Assembly (NCBI RefSeq): GCF_014529535.1
Contig: NW_023503423.1
Span: 6,930,473 to 6,994,472 of the forward strand
DNA: 64,000 bases
From: Bradysia coprophila
Taxonomy: Eukaryota > Arthropoda > Insecta > Diptera > Sciaridae
Reading direction: 5' to 3'
Made by a program: the position numbers and the translations under genes. The notes beneath the pieces were generated by a model. The model worked only from the letters and a program-made list of their open reading frames with translations, was not told where the DNA came from and made no database searches. Positions 47,231 to 57,820 of this stretch are shown here, one piece after another (the stretch's first letter is position 1; every line of letters starts with the position of its first letter).

Positions 47231-47633
47231 TTTTCATGGTAACAATTTGGGTGTTATATTGCTCAAAATTTTTAAAGAGCGGGAAAATGAGTAGGACAGC
47301 CTTCTCGTAAATAATGCTAATGTTAATAATGAGACACAATTTTATTTAGTTACGTTTCCATCGACCTATGCTCTGGAAATTAATGGAAAAACGTTTTTCT
47401 GACAGTACCCCTTTCAAAATGACCTAAGAAAAATGGTATACCATGTCATTCCAGCGCAGATAAATTGTAAAAAATGATTTTCTGCTTATTAATGACCTTG
47501 CTGATCGCAATAATAAATTTTATTTCCAAAATATTGCAACTTCTGCACAAACATTTTTCATGTCCGTAAATATTGAAATAAATGTTGAATTCACATTTTA
47601 ATTCCTCCAGACAATATTTTATCGGAAGTTGTA

Positions 47634-47788
47634 TATATAAACTGTGAACATCAACATAAACATTGAGCGTAAACTGTATACTGCATACTGTTCAAAACAT
47701 TGCAATGCAATAAATTGCGAATGGCATAATTCAAGTTGAAAATTCGGTTTCGTTCAGACAGTCGTTCACTGGTTACGGTTCCACAAAT
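47634..47788 (+). promoter_or_regulatory. Candidate TATA box and 5' UTR of JHBP gene 4
   Basis: TATATAAA at 47634-47641 is about 30 bases before ACATTGAG, a weak initiator. The implied leader of about 125 bases contains two minimal upstream frames, ATGCAATAA and ATGGCATAA, before the coding ATG at 47789. They could dampen translation if the start site is right. Confidence 0.35.
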
Positions 47789-48751
47789 ATGAAGAGCATC
47801 AACTTGAATATTTTCTTGGTAATATCCACAGTAAGTACATTTACAGTGGCTCATACGGTACCGAAAAGTCAGTCAAAGATTCGTAAGTGTTCAATAATAC
47901 GATTAACGTATGGTGATAAATTGCTGATGATTTCGTTCAATTAGCGGCTTACTTAAAAATCTGCCATCGCAAAGATCCGAACCTCAATGAATGTGTGAAG
48001 GAGTCCATTGAAACACTGCGACCGCAATTGGCTGAAGGTATAAAAGAGCTTTTGTTGCCATCATGCGAACCATTGCAGATACCACAAATTGCGATTAAAC
48101 AAAATTCGGGTGCTATCAGCATGGAATCACTCTATTCGAATGTACTAGTCTATGGACTGACTAATTTCACATTGAATGGTGTCCGGTAAGATTTGATTTA
48201 CACTCACAGTCACAGTGAAAATTGAGAAAATCTTTTTACGAAATCCAGAGTTGACCCAGAGTCAGACAAGTTCAGAATCAAATTTTGGTTCCCAAATTTG
48301 AAAATGACTGGCAACTATACCATGCACGGCAAAATGCTGTTGATGCCTCTGAGTGGAAATGGCACGTATCGAGGGGATTTTGGTGAGTGTAAAAAAAAAA
48401 ACCCTAATTCGCCTAATGGTCATCAACTAACCGACAAATGGTGTTATAGGCGACGTCGATGCCACAGCGTCGATAAAGGCCGATAGAATAACGAAAAATA
48501 AAGTGGAACATCTGAAAGTAAAGGATCTGTTCATTGAATTCAATATTGGCACAGCGGAAGTTCATTTAGACGATTTGTTTGATGGCAATTCGGAACTGGG
48601 TGAAGCAATGAATAATTTCTTAAACGAAAATTGGAAGAGTGTAGTAGCTGAAGTGCGACCAGCCGTAGAAGATTCGATTGGTAACATTGTTGGAGGTATA
48701 GCAGGAAGGTTATTTGATGAGTACTCATTGGACCAATTGCTTCCTGAGTGA
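47789..48751 (+). CDS. takeout/JHBP-family secreted ligand-binding protein, gene 4
   Basis: Four exons, 47789-47882, 47945-48185, 48249-48382 and 48450-48751, encode 256 residues. It has a signal peptide (start MKSINLNIFLVISTVSTFTV) and a slightly longer spacer before the cysteine pair YLKIC..DPNLNECV. The sequon NFTL is kept, as are DLFDGNSELGEAMNNFLNEN and C-terminus YSLDQLLPE. Relative to the six-exon paralogues two introns are lost: the one before the SCEPL region and the last one at the VLG|E position. An additional unpaired cysteine occurs in LLLPSCEPL. The gene is compact (under 1 kb), in contrast to its repeat-swollen relatives. AATAAA at 48795. It is predicted to be an extracellular hydrophobic-ligand carrier. 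Confidence 0.9.
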
Positions 48752-48800
48752 TTTCAATTTTCATTATTTCGTTTCAAAAGCAAGTTTTCGTTGTAATAAA

Positions 48801-50042
48801 TCATTCATTGTGAGTGTTTTTCCTTCTGTTGACATATTTGTATCATCAGACAAACTACGAAGCGAATTATGGTTGCACATCGTAAATATTACAATGGTTT
48901 TGGTTCGGTAAGTCGTCAACGTTAAGCATAAAGTAGGTTATTGGAGCCGATAGGAATAGATGCACTTATCCATTACATAATCAGGAAAATTTGCTCAGCT
49001 TAAAATATAAAAACGGAAAATGGAGGGGTGACCTACTTCTGGAAAAGTGAAAACAGTGTGGAAAGTCATTACAGTGACTAACATTCCAAAATCCGTCAAT
49101 ATAAGACATTTTAGTACGTCGATAATGTTATCATTTCCCAGTGTACACAACATAAAAGCAAATTAATGTAATATGTCCTTGTCACATGCGCTAAAAATTC
49201 TTCACTTACCTCTCACATATACACGATATTCACCTGAAACGTTAAAATGGTGAAAAATTTATATTCCATACAGTGACAGGTTTTGGAATGTCGACTACTG
49301 TGTATGCTCTTTGCCCACTCATCCACACAAAATCAAAACAAAAATCTGTCACATCGATTATGAACACTATTTACCCCCCAAATAAAATATGTCTCCTGGG
49401 GTTACAGCTTTTTAGTACATGCAATGCAGTGAAGAATGGTTTCAAATTTTAAATGTGCTTCCGAACTCAATGTAATCAATCGTATCATGATGAAAAAACC
49501 GAAAATCAACTTTATGTAATAAAGTGAACAAAGAACTTACTTTCGAGTAAATATTCCTTTTACGGCAACAAGTGTATTACAGTAAAAATATCAATTTTGA
49601 AAACTCCTTCATTTTATATGGATTTTAAAATAATATTTTACCATCCTGTAATAAATCCACAAAGGATTACGTAGAAAACTGCAATATTGGCAGTACAAAT
49701 AAGATTTTATGTTGTGTCTTGATATAATAGGGTGTTTGCGGGTGTAAATATTATTTGACGCTAAAACATATTTACACAATCATATAAAAGGTTACTGAAG
49801 AGTTTGAACTTGTGGTGATGGCAAACTGTCATCACCACAAACTGTTGACAAATGACGTCATGCTGGTAGGGAGAGGAGTTGTCCAAGAGATCGGGACGTC
49901 TCTTACAAATTTAGGTCAATTTTTATTTTTTTGCGTGATGAAGGAGAAGTGAGTGGTGAAAATTCCGTAAAATAGTGTGACATCATTTCCCTGAGCTTAC
50001 AAATTATTTGGCAATCTAGCTCCAGGAAATATGATTTCTCAT
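48801..50042. other. Intergenic stretch with two small inverted repeats
   Basis: No gene is seen. 49072-49300 is a MITE-like element (listed). 49810-49840 is a short perfect hairpin with arms TTGTGGTGATG / CATCACCACAA and a 9-base loop. The rest is AT-rich. Confidence 0.5.
49072..49300. repeat. MITE-like element with 27-bp inverted ends
   Basis: CAGTGACTAACATTCCAAAA at the left and TTTTGGAATGTCGACTACTG at the right are imperfect inverted repeats enclosing about 175 bp. The TSD is unclear. The CAGT ends resemble the element at 29091-29214. Confidence 0.55.
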
Positions 50043-50246
50043 TAGGCCTGTTCATTTTTGAGAAATAGTCTCAAATTCATCTTCTAACCAACGCATTCGT
50101 CCATATGAACAAATGCTTCGCTCCCCAGATCTAAACTATTTTTTAAAATTCTAAAAAAAATACGGGTCCAATATTTTAGCCTTCCGGACCAGATAGACAC
50201 CATGCCAGATGAATTTGAGACTATTTCTCTAAAATGAACAGGCCTA
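50043..50246. mobile_element. hAT-type MITE, 204 bp, 8-bp TSD
   Basis: TAGGCCTGTTCATTTTNGAG and its complement form about 40-bp inverted ends, flanked by perfect 8-bp repeats TTTCTCAT (50035-50042, 50247-50254). The interior is non-coding. Confidence 0.88.
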
Positions 50247-50354
50247 TTTCTCATACAAAAATTTGCATTACACTTTTTCGTCAGTGTTGTGAACCGCCTC
50301 TTAAGGCCAGGTTAAGACGTTTAATATCGCACACTGTTTTCTTTTCTTAATAAG

Positions 50355-50506
50355 GGGCCGTCCATAAAGGACGTCCGCGATTTTTCTGGAATTTTAGACC
50401 CCCCTCCCCCCTTGTCCACACTTTTCCACTACACAAATGTATGGCGGTCACACTTTGGCGAACCCCCCCTCACCCTCATAGTGCGGACGTCCTTTATGGA
50501 TGGCCC
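50355..50506. mobile_element. Probable MITE, 152 bp
   Basis: GGGCCGTCCATAAAGGACGT at the left end is matched by ACGTCCTTTATGGATGGCCC at the right. The flanking octamers TTAATAAG and ATAATAAA agree at six of eight positions, suggesting an older hAT-type insertion. Confidence 0.7.
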
Positions 50507-50891
50507 ATAATAAATACCGCAATCAAAAGACATATTTAACCATTTTGGTTTTTCATACATTTCGGCTCATAGAGACATAGCATTTCAAAATAGTTTTTAG
50601 AATTATAAGTTGAGGTAAAAGCATAGCTCCTCAGACTCTTTATTAGGAGGAGTTACTTAAAATCTTCGAATCTTACGTCAAGGGTTGGTTCCGGATGGTT
50701 CATTTCATAAATTTTTATGTGACACAGGCAAGGTGTCTGAAAAATGTCCCATCTTTATGATGGTCTACTAACTACTTATATGAGTGAAAGTCTCAATCTT
50801 CCTATTATAATAGGAAAATATGAAAATAGCTACTAATTGTACTTTTGTAATAGCTCATGTGATCTATGAACAAACTCTCTAATACAAAAAA

Positions 50892-51045
50892 CAGGCCCGT
50901 AGCTACGGGGGGGCTAGTGGGGGCTAAGCCCCCTCTGGAATTTCTCAAAAACCGGTTTTTTTTAATTTTCCCCATACTAAAAGTTTTTTAACATCGTTGA
51001 GCCCCCTCTGGGATGTCTGAGAAATGGTTTCTAGCTACGGGCCTG
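50892..51045. mobile_element. hAT-type MITE, 154 bp, 8-bp TSD
   Basis: CAGGCCCGTAGCTACGGGGG ... GCTACGGGCCTG, flanked by ACAAAAAA on both sides (50884-50891, 51046-51053). Two GAGCCCCCTCTGG-like blocks lie inside. It is non-coding. Confidence 0.85.
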
Positions 51046-51053
51046 ACAAAAAA

Positions 51054-53692
51054 AAACTCAATTGCCAATAAATCACGCAAGGAGATATTAATAACGCAAT
51101 TTCGTATCGATTCGTTTTGTTTTGTTGATGTTCAAATAAGTATAAGGTGACCATGATTTGAGGTATCGTGACAATTTCTAACTTTGCACGTAATTTTCTT
51201 GAAATCCTTTGATATCCAGGATTGATGGCTAACTTTATTCATTATTATGAAGATGATTGAACATTTGGCTTCGTAATTAATCAATATTATTTAATGAATT
51301 TCTTTAATTAAGATTAATATTTTAAATGGATCGAGAGCTGTGTTATGGGGTTCGTGAGTTGTGGTATTTCATATGACGTTTCATATAGACTTGGTGGTAT
51401 TCCAAACCGTCATACAAATTATACCACAAATCAAAATCCAACAGAATTGTAATTTGCGGTATAATTTGTTATAATTTGTTATACGGTAATCACGGCCAGT
51501 GACCTTAGATACCTTGCAGTAAGCGAAAAATAAAACCATAAGTACAGTCTCCCAGCATGTTTGGTTGAGTTAAATAGAAACATTTATTTACTTACGAATA
51601 TTTCCCGATCGGATTTAGGCATTTAGTGGGTCAGAACCTTTTGTCGTGGTAGTGGCTCCTAATTGATCTGTTTACCATATGTTTTGAAAAGGAGACTGAC
51701 ACCAATCGCTAGATATACATACATGTACATATAAGGTTCGACTGTCGGCGTAAAACCATATAATAGTCAAAAATCATTCTTCAACTCTATTAAAACAAAA
51801 CAATTATTTCAATCGTTAACGATATTACCAAAATGGTAAATTATATCTATATTAAAACTGCCGTGCTTTGTTATTGTTGATTGCGAGGTTGATTGTTGAT
51901 ATTAAATGAAAACAAAGCTAAAATTGTCGATTTGATGTGGATGGCTGCAAAAATGTGGTGTTCACCTCATACAATCTATATGATTCGAGTATAAAACACG
52001 CAAATTGATGCGGTAATGATAATAATATACATGTACCGATTGATGTTGATTTCGTAATATATTGAAAAACTTTCTTCTTGTGCGTAACTTGACATGGTCA
52101 GTTGTAAAAGCGAGATAAAATCAATATTAAATAACTTCGTTGAGATAAGTTCAGCACCAAATGAAACGAAAAACATAAAAAAAATTATTTAACACTTTCA
52201 CTGAAAAGAAATGATAAACGACAGGTTGATGATGGTGTTAACAACAAGCACTGCAGAGTGTGATTATTTCTTTATTGAATGTGTTTGATTAAAAATGTGG
52301 AAAAAATGTTGAGCATTTATTAATAGATGGACAATTCGTCTGTCGATGGAGTTCATAGATTAATTGGATATAACGACTGGGTGTCAAATTCAAGGTTCGG
52401 TTATATTTGAAAATATGAAAAGAATATTTTTGAATGCTTGCAACGATAAAAATATTAGAATCTAGCGCTGGCACCTCTACGAGAAAATACCGTACAAAAT
52501 ACCTGTAAACGAGGGGCAGATATTTGTGGATTTTGAGTGCAAAAGGATTTTAAAAAAATCCTCAAACGATTTTCTGAAGATTTTCTCTAATTTTCAAGGA
52601 TTTTTTTGTCAATTTCAATTCCAAAGGATTTTCAAGCATTTTTACTCAATTTGTAAGAATTTTTCTTTAATTGTCAAGAATTTTTTGAGGATTTTCAATG
52701 AATTTGAGGATTTTCTGAGGAAAGGATTTTCATTTAAGTTCAAAAGCATTTTTCTATGGTCATCAGCTGCTCGTCTGTAAACTTTCAATGAAAAACTCGG
52801 TAAAATGTCACATAATTTTTAGTAGTCTATGGCGAGGTCTATGGTGACCCCTTGGATATACCTTAATGCATTCATTTCCTACAAATTCAAGGCGCTTAGA
52901 TTACTTTGATTATTTCGTAAACATTTGGGGTAAACAGTTTGAAGGTCACATAGAACATGTAACAAAAGTTTCTTCAACTAACGAAAGAATAAGCTGTTAA
53001 GGTCATCAAAACTACACACAAATTCTATTCATCTTTTACCGTCTCTACTTCTGTGTGTCACAAAACCGCTGATGCAAGATAATATTGTACTTAAACTCAC
53101 CATGCCGTTCATCTAATAAATACTACAACGACAAAAGCTTGGAATTGAGTAAAACCGCTGTAACCGAATCTGTATGGTAATGTATTGAATATGTGTATCG
53201 ATTCCATGTAACGATCTGCACATTTGTGGTTGTGGTAAATTGAATTGAAGAAGTTGATGGAAGGTTTGCAGGTCCACAAAAGCTTACCATTCATTCACTT
53301 TTAAATCGTTTAAAGTAACAGTCGCATGTCGTGCCCCGTTAAACTGAATAAATCGAAAACGAAACAGTGACCAATTTTTCGCTGAATTTTTAACTGTGAA
53401 CTGGTATGAACTTTTGAAGTAATTGATTTTAAAGAAAATGAGCTCCGAGTAGTGCCCAAGATTTTCGCATCGAATTAGTGTAATATATTAAAGGATATCG
53501 TGGACCAGTTTGTTGATTTAAACGAATTTAAATACTAGAATTGACAGACCGTTAATTTGACTGAACTTCACAACATTTTAATTGCATTTCGTGTATGTGC
53601 AATTTCGTAATCTCGGTTTTTCGTCGGAAAAAAATTTCACAAAAATAATTTCGTTGACCTGAAAACTATTACGAAATTCGGACAGAAAAAAA
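51054..53692. other. Intergenic region upstream of JHBP gene 5
   Basis: Mostly AT-rich unique-looking sequence. 52540-52760 is a degenerate low-complexity tract built on TTTTCAAGGATTTT, producing a spurious open frame. No promoter elements were identified with confidence for the gene starting at 53693. Confidence 0.4.
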
Positions 53693-56600
53693 ATGATATC
53701 CAAGAAGCAAACAATTTTTTGCATAGTTACAGCACACATGATAGCTGTATCATGCGGATCCAGTCGACGAGATATTATAAATAATGCACCACAGCTGGCA
53801 GAAAAACGTGAGTTTCGGTTTCAGTTTTTTGTGTGTAATATTATTGAACATTAGATTTAAATTGGACTGATGTTGCGAGTGGATTTAATTCAAATATTTT
53901 GAAATAATTTAATAACAAAAAGCAGGTTTATTGCTCTAATTAACCTTGAGCTAATGCCGTTTAAAGGTTTATTACATTATTATGAGCGATTGCCCGATAG
54001 AAGTCCGTTTCTTACATTAATATGTTTCTTCTTTCACTTTCATTGATTTTTTTTTCTGTTTCTTTTGGTATTAATTTGAAATTGCATATTAGCATAAAGT
54101 GAATGAAACTTTCTTACGCAAAATAATTCGAAGAAAATAAACGAACAAGTTTTTCTGGTTAGGAAATGAATATAATGAAACCTTAAGTCAAATGTACAGA
54201 TTGGATTTTGCTGGGTAAACGAGTTGGTCGAGAAGACGAAGAGTTGATTAAAGTCAATATCCATTTCCTTTCCGTCGTTTGATAAGAAACTAATTAACTC
54301 TGTACTCCGTACCCTGTGTTGTTTAGTTTAACTAAAGAAATGAAATTGGAATTTGCTCTTGTACGAAAGCGGAACACCTTCGGGGTACAGAAATAAAGAA
54401 GTGATCAGCAGTAAAAGAACGATTTTCCTAAAAAATTTGTATTCCTGGTATTCCATTTTACATGCAGCTCGGCCCGGCAAAATTTTTTGACTGAAGCTTC
54501 AGAGATCGATCGTTATGTAGTTCTGACTGTGAAACGACATGTTACACTGTCGTGACTTAGATTAGATTATGTTTATTGGTTCCAAGTAATATTACAGTTT
54601 GTATAATACAACTTAGACATAATTAGGCCGCATGGGTGGGCCCTTTTTATAACCAAAATTATTTTTATGCAGAAAACAAGTTTCGCTGAATATTAAATTG
54701 AAATTTGAACAATAAAAAAAAAAAAATTCTAACTATCGATCAACGCGTCAATAAATTTTTTGGAAAACGAATGTATCACAACTATACTAAGTTTACTTAT
54801 TAGGTCCTGGTCCGGAAATGCTGTTCCAAAATGTTTGAGTCGATGCCACGCTAGTGTAGGACATTCCATCAACAGATGTGCGGGAGTTTCTGGTTTTTCA
54901 TCGCATTTCCTGCAGGTCGCCGATGTCGCCAAACCCATAGTGTGCATGTGCTTTTGCAATTTGCAGTGTCCCGAGATTGTACCAATCAGTTTCCTTAAAG
55001 CTGTTTTAGAGCAATTTAGGAAATACTTAGTCCTTTTCATGGACGGTCCATTTATGAAAATCTTTGTTTGTCTACAGTTGTGAAGGCTCTTCCATCTGTT
55101 TTCATGATTTTTAGAGTATGTCTCTCTAATTATCGTCCTTTGTATTGTGTATGGTAAACCGAAGGCCGGTTCTGGTCCTATAAGTGGCATGGCACTACCC
55201 TTACGAGCAAGTGCGTCTGCCTCTTCATTCCCATCCACGCCCTGGTGTCCTGGTACCCACACAAGGTTAACATTGTTAGAGTATCCCACTCGTTTCACTC
55301 TCTGTGCACATTCTATCATGAGCTTAGAAGATAAGCAGTGAGACTGTAAAGCTTTCAAACAAGCTTGACTGTCTGTGCATATGTTCACATTTCTACCTTG
55401 ATACTGCGCCTCATACAGATCAGCACAAGCGTCTATTATGCCGTATGTCTCGGCTTGAGTTATTGATGAGTACCTGCCCAAGGAGCAGGATTTATGTATG
55501 GAGGGATTATTAGAAAATATTCCAGCACCAGTTTCGACGGCAGTCTTAGATCCATCTGTAAAAACAGTCACGTCACTAGGATCAAATAGACTGACATTGC
55601 TTTCCCATTCTTCTCTACTTGGGATAGTGACTTGGAAATTCTTATCAAAGAAATATTGTGGTGCACATTGGTCAGTACTCATCCTTAGCTCTGGAATTGC
55701 TTCCGATTTTTCGTTTAATATGTTGGCATGACCTGTTACTGCTTCATGCCAGCAGTTTCCGTTTTTCAGTCTCAGGGACGTTGTCAGCGCTTCACGTTCA
55801 ATAAATAAATCTATTGGTAACACAGACAACATCACTTCTAAAGCTTTCGTTGGAGTAGTCTTCATCGCTCCGGTGATTCCGGACTGTCGTGACTTACTAC
55901 TCTGTTATTTTCTATTGTTACTGCTAAGTGCTTTGATTGAACGCACAGTTATTGCTTATTTTTTGCCATCGCTGTCGATAACAGTTTCATGGAAATTGTT
56001 TCATTCGGCGCACCGAAGCAGACACATTGGTGCTAGTAAATCTCCTAAATTTGAAAGGTATGTGAAATCAAGGCTCGAAAAGCACTCAGTCGGAGAGAAG
56101 ATTTTCTGCACCAACAATTTTCCACTTAACCAGAGTCACCAGAAATTTTTGATTCCTCCCCCTTCGTGATTATCTCAGATTTATCGCAACTCAGAGCTTT
56201 GGCGAAATCCGCAAACGAACAATTTGTTCTAGGTTTCTTCCTGTTGAGATGTTATTTAGGTAGACCAGACAAAGCGAAACGTTTATCTTTGAATTCAATG
56301 CTTTCATTAAATTGGTCACTCTTGACTTGACAAAGGAAATCCGGTAAAATTATGATTATCCATACTTTAAAAGCGATTTAAGGGAATTTTTGAAAACCAA
56401 ACACGAAATAGAGTAGAGATCATTGATCAAGTCAAACGATATTCAACATTTACTCATGAAAAAATGATAACCGACACAGTTCTTCATTTTGTGGTTAGAT
56501 TATTTGTGGATTACATATTGACAGTTGAAGTACTAGATTCTTCATTTTTTCGCATACTTTACCTAGTCACAGATTGGCAGATTTAGTTATAATGCTTAAA

Positions 56601-57705
56601 ACATGACAAGTCTGATTTGCGACGCATTCAGCATTAAACGCCAATATTATCTTTGTATCAACTCAACAAATTATCTTCGTATTATCAAAAATATTTTTTC
56701 CTGATTACAGCTGACTGGCTTTTATCATGTACCAAAGAGACTCCCAACGAAGACGACTGTTTCCGACGAATGTTCGAAGGAATGTTTCCAAATTTAGCTA
56801 AAGGTGATACTATCTCGCAATATTTTAATAGCAATTAAAACAACATTGATTATTCATAGGCATACCGGAACTGGGCATAAGCCACTTTGAACCACTGATC
56901 ATTGATTCAGTTCAAGTATCAAAAGGTAGCGGTAGCCTAACATTAGCCGGTGGTTTCAAAAACTTAAATATCAAAGGTCCATCGAACGCAACAGTTAGCC
57001 GAGCAAGGTACGATACATAAATTTGATTTGCATTAATTAACAAATAATTCAAATAAATCGCTGCAATTTCAGTTTAGATCTGGAAAAAAAATTACTGAGC
57101 TTCGATTTGGTGATACCACGTCTACGAATTGATGCTACCTACAATTTAAAGGGAAACATTTTGCTACTACCTCTGGTGGGCAGTGGTAACGTTGCTATGA
57201 CAATGAAAGATGTGAAAAGTTCAGTGTACACGAAGATCAGCATAAAAAAGAAACCAGAGGTAAGAGACTGTGTGATTTAAAATCCGTTTCGTTTATTATT
57301 TCGTGCACTATACTGTTTCAAGACAAAACGCCTAGAGGTAGACAAACATTGCGTTGTGTGCGCTTTATAAATTCAAAAGCTTTTACACACACTCAACATT
57401 TCCAGTAACTGTTACACAGGGTGTGTCCAAAAAATAATTTTCATTTGTTTTTCATATTTTAGGATGTCATTCACATCGAAGAAATGAAAGTGACCTTCTT
57501 AGTGGGTGGTATGCGCATTCACTTGTCGAATCTCTTCAATGGCAATAAAGTGTTGGGCTCATCGTTAAATATGTTTCTGAATCAAAATGCTAATGAAGTC
57601 ATTTCCGAACTGCGACCCGATTTAGAGAAGGGTTTGGCTGACATATTTACGGGTTTGTGGAACAATGTATTTTCGAAGTTGCCAATCGACTTGTGGTTGA
57701 AATAA
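53693..57705 (+). CDS. takeout/JHBP-family secreted ligand-binding protein, gene 5
   Basis: Exons 53693-53807, 56711-56803, 56860-57007, 57073-57259 and 57463-57705 give 261 residues. The N-terminal exon encodes MISKKQTIFCIVTAHMIAVS, then a longer pre-domain (CGSSRRDIINNAPQLAEK). The cysteine pair is in WLLSC..PNEDDCF, the sequon is NATV, the NLFNGNKVLG hallmark is present and the C-terminus is LPIDLWLK. The exon plan is the most altered of the cluster: a private 56-bp phase-1 intron at AK|GIPEL, loss of the two standard phase-1 introns downstream, and a private phase-0 intron at KKPE|DVIH. Intron 1 (2.9 kb) contains an antisense LINE insertion. AATAAA at 57815. Confidence 0.87.
54560..55882 (-). 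mobile_element. 5'-truncated non-LTR retrotransposon with 14-bp TSD
   Basis: The insertion is bounded by the direct repeat ACTGTCGTGACTTA (54546-54559 and 55883-55896). On the minus strand the 3' end carries an AATAAA and finishes in a short TAATCTAATCTAA-type tail rather than poly(A), as in I-group elements. Only about 1.3 kb remains, the usual 5' truncation from incomplete target-primed reverse transcription. It lies antisense in intron 1 of the JHBP gene. An A-run at 54713-54725 (T-run on the element strand) lies just after its stop codon. Confidence 0.85.
54729..55865 (-). CDS. RNase H and zinc-knuckle C-terminal part of LINE ORF2
   Basis: The 378-residue frame is open and reaches the truncated 5' end of the element, so the methionine used is internal. 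RNase H landmarks are FTDGSK (D104), QAET (E139), TDSQA (D165), PGHQG (H207) and NEEADALAR (D217). These are all the acidic catalytic residues, so the domain is intact. A C-x2-C-x8-H-x4-C knuckle follows at residues 318-335. Endonuclease and reverse transcriptase are absent, so the copy cannot move by itself. The intact frame suggests a fairly recent insertion. Presence of RNase H plus the repeated tail points to the I/LOA side of LINEs; the clade is inferred. Confidence 0.85.
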   Translation of the reverse strand: MKTTPTKALEVMLSVLPIDLFIEREALTTSLRLKNGNCWHEAVTGHANILNEKSEAIPELRMSTDQCAPQYFFDKNFQVTIPSREEWESNVSLFDPSDVTVFTDGSKTAVETGAGIFSNNPSIHKSCSLGRYSSITQAETYGIIDACADLYEAQYQGRNVNICTDSQACLKALQSHCLSSKLMIECAQRVKRVGYSNNVNLVWVPGHQGVDGNEEADALARKGSAMPLIGPEPAFGLPYTIQRTIIRETYSKNHENRWKSLHNCRQTKIFINGPSMKRTKYFLNCSKTALRKLIGTISGHCKLQKHMHTMGLATSATCRKCDEKPETPAHLLMECPTLAWHRLKHFGTAFPDQDLISKLSIVVIHSFSKKFIDALIDS

Positions 57706-57820
57706 TCCGAATAACTTTTTCCTAAATGCAACATTTGCAGGTCTTAGCTATATTTTGTGGTACCTTAGTTGTGTAAGTTAGAATGTAGTTTTGATAAGTG
57801 TAAATACAATGTGAAATAAA

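Noticed and set aside
47837-47852. GTAAGT...TTTACAG inside exon 1 of the JHBP gene at 47789, resembling an intron
   Set aside because: Only about 16 bp long, too short for splicing, and the frame through it gives a sensible signal peptide.
52526-52780. 84-codon frame
   Set aside because: Arises from degenerate TTTTCAAGGATTTT low-complexity sequence.
54760-55731. Plus-strand frames of 64-107 codons
   Set aside because: Shadows of the LINE RNase H frame on the opposite strand.
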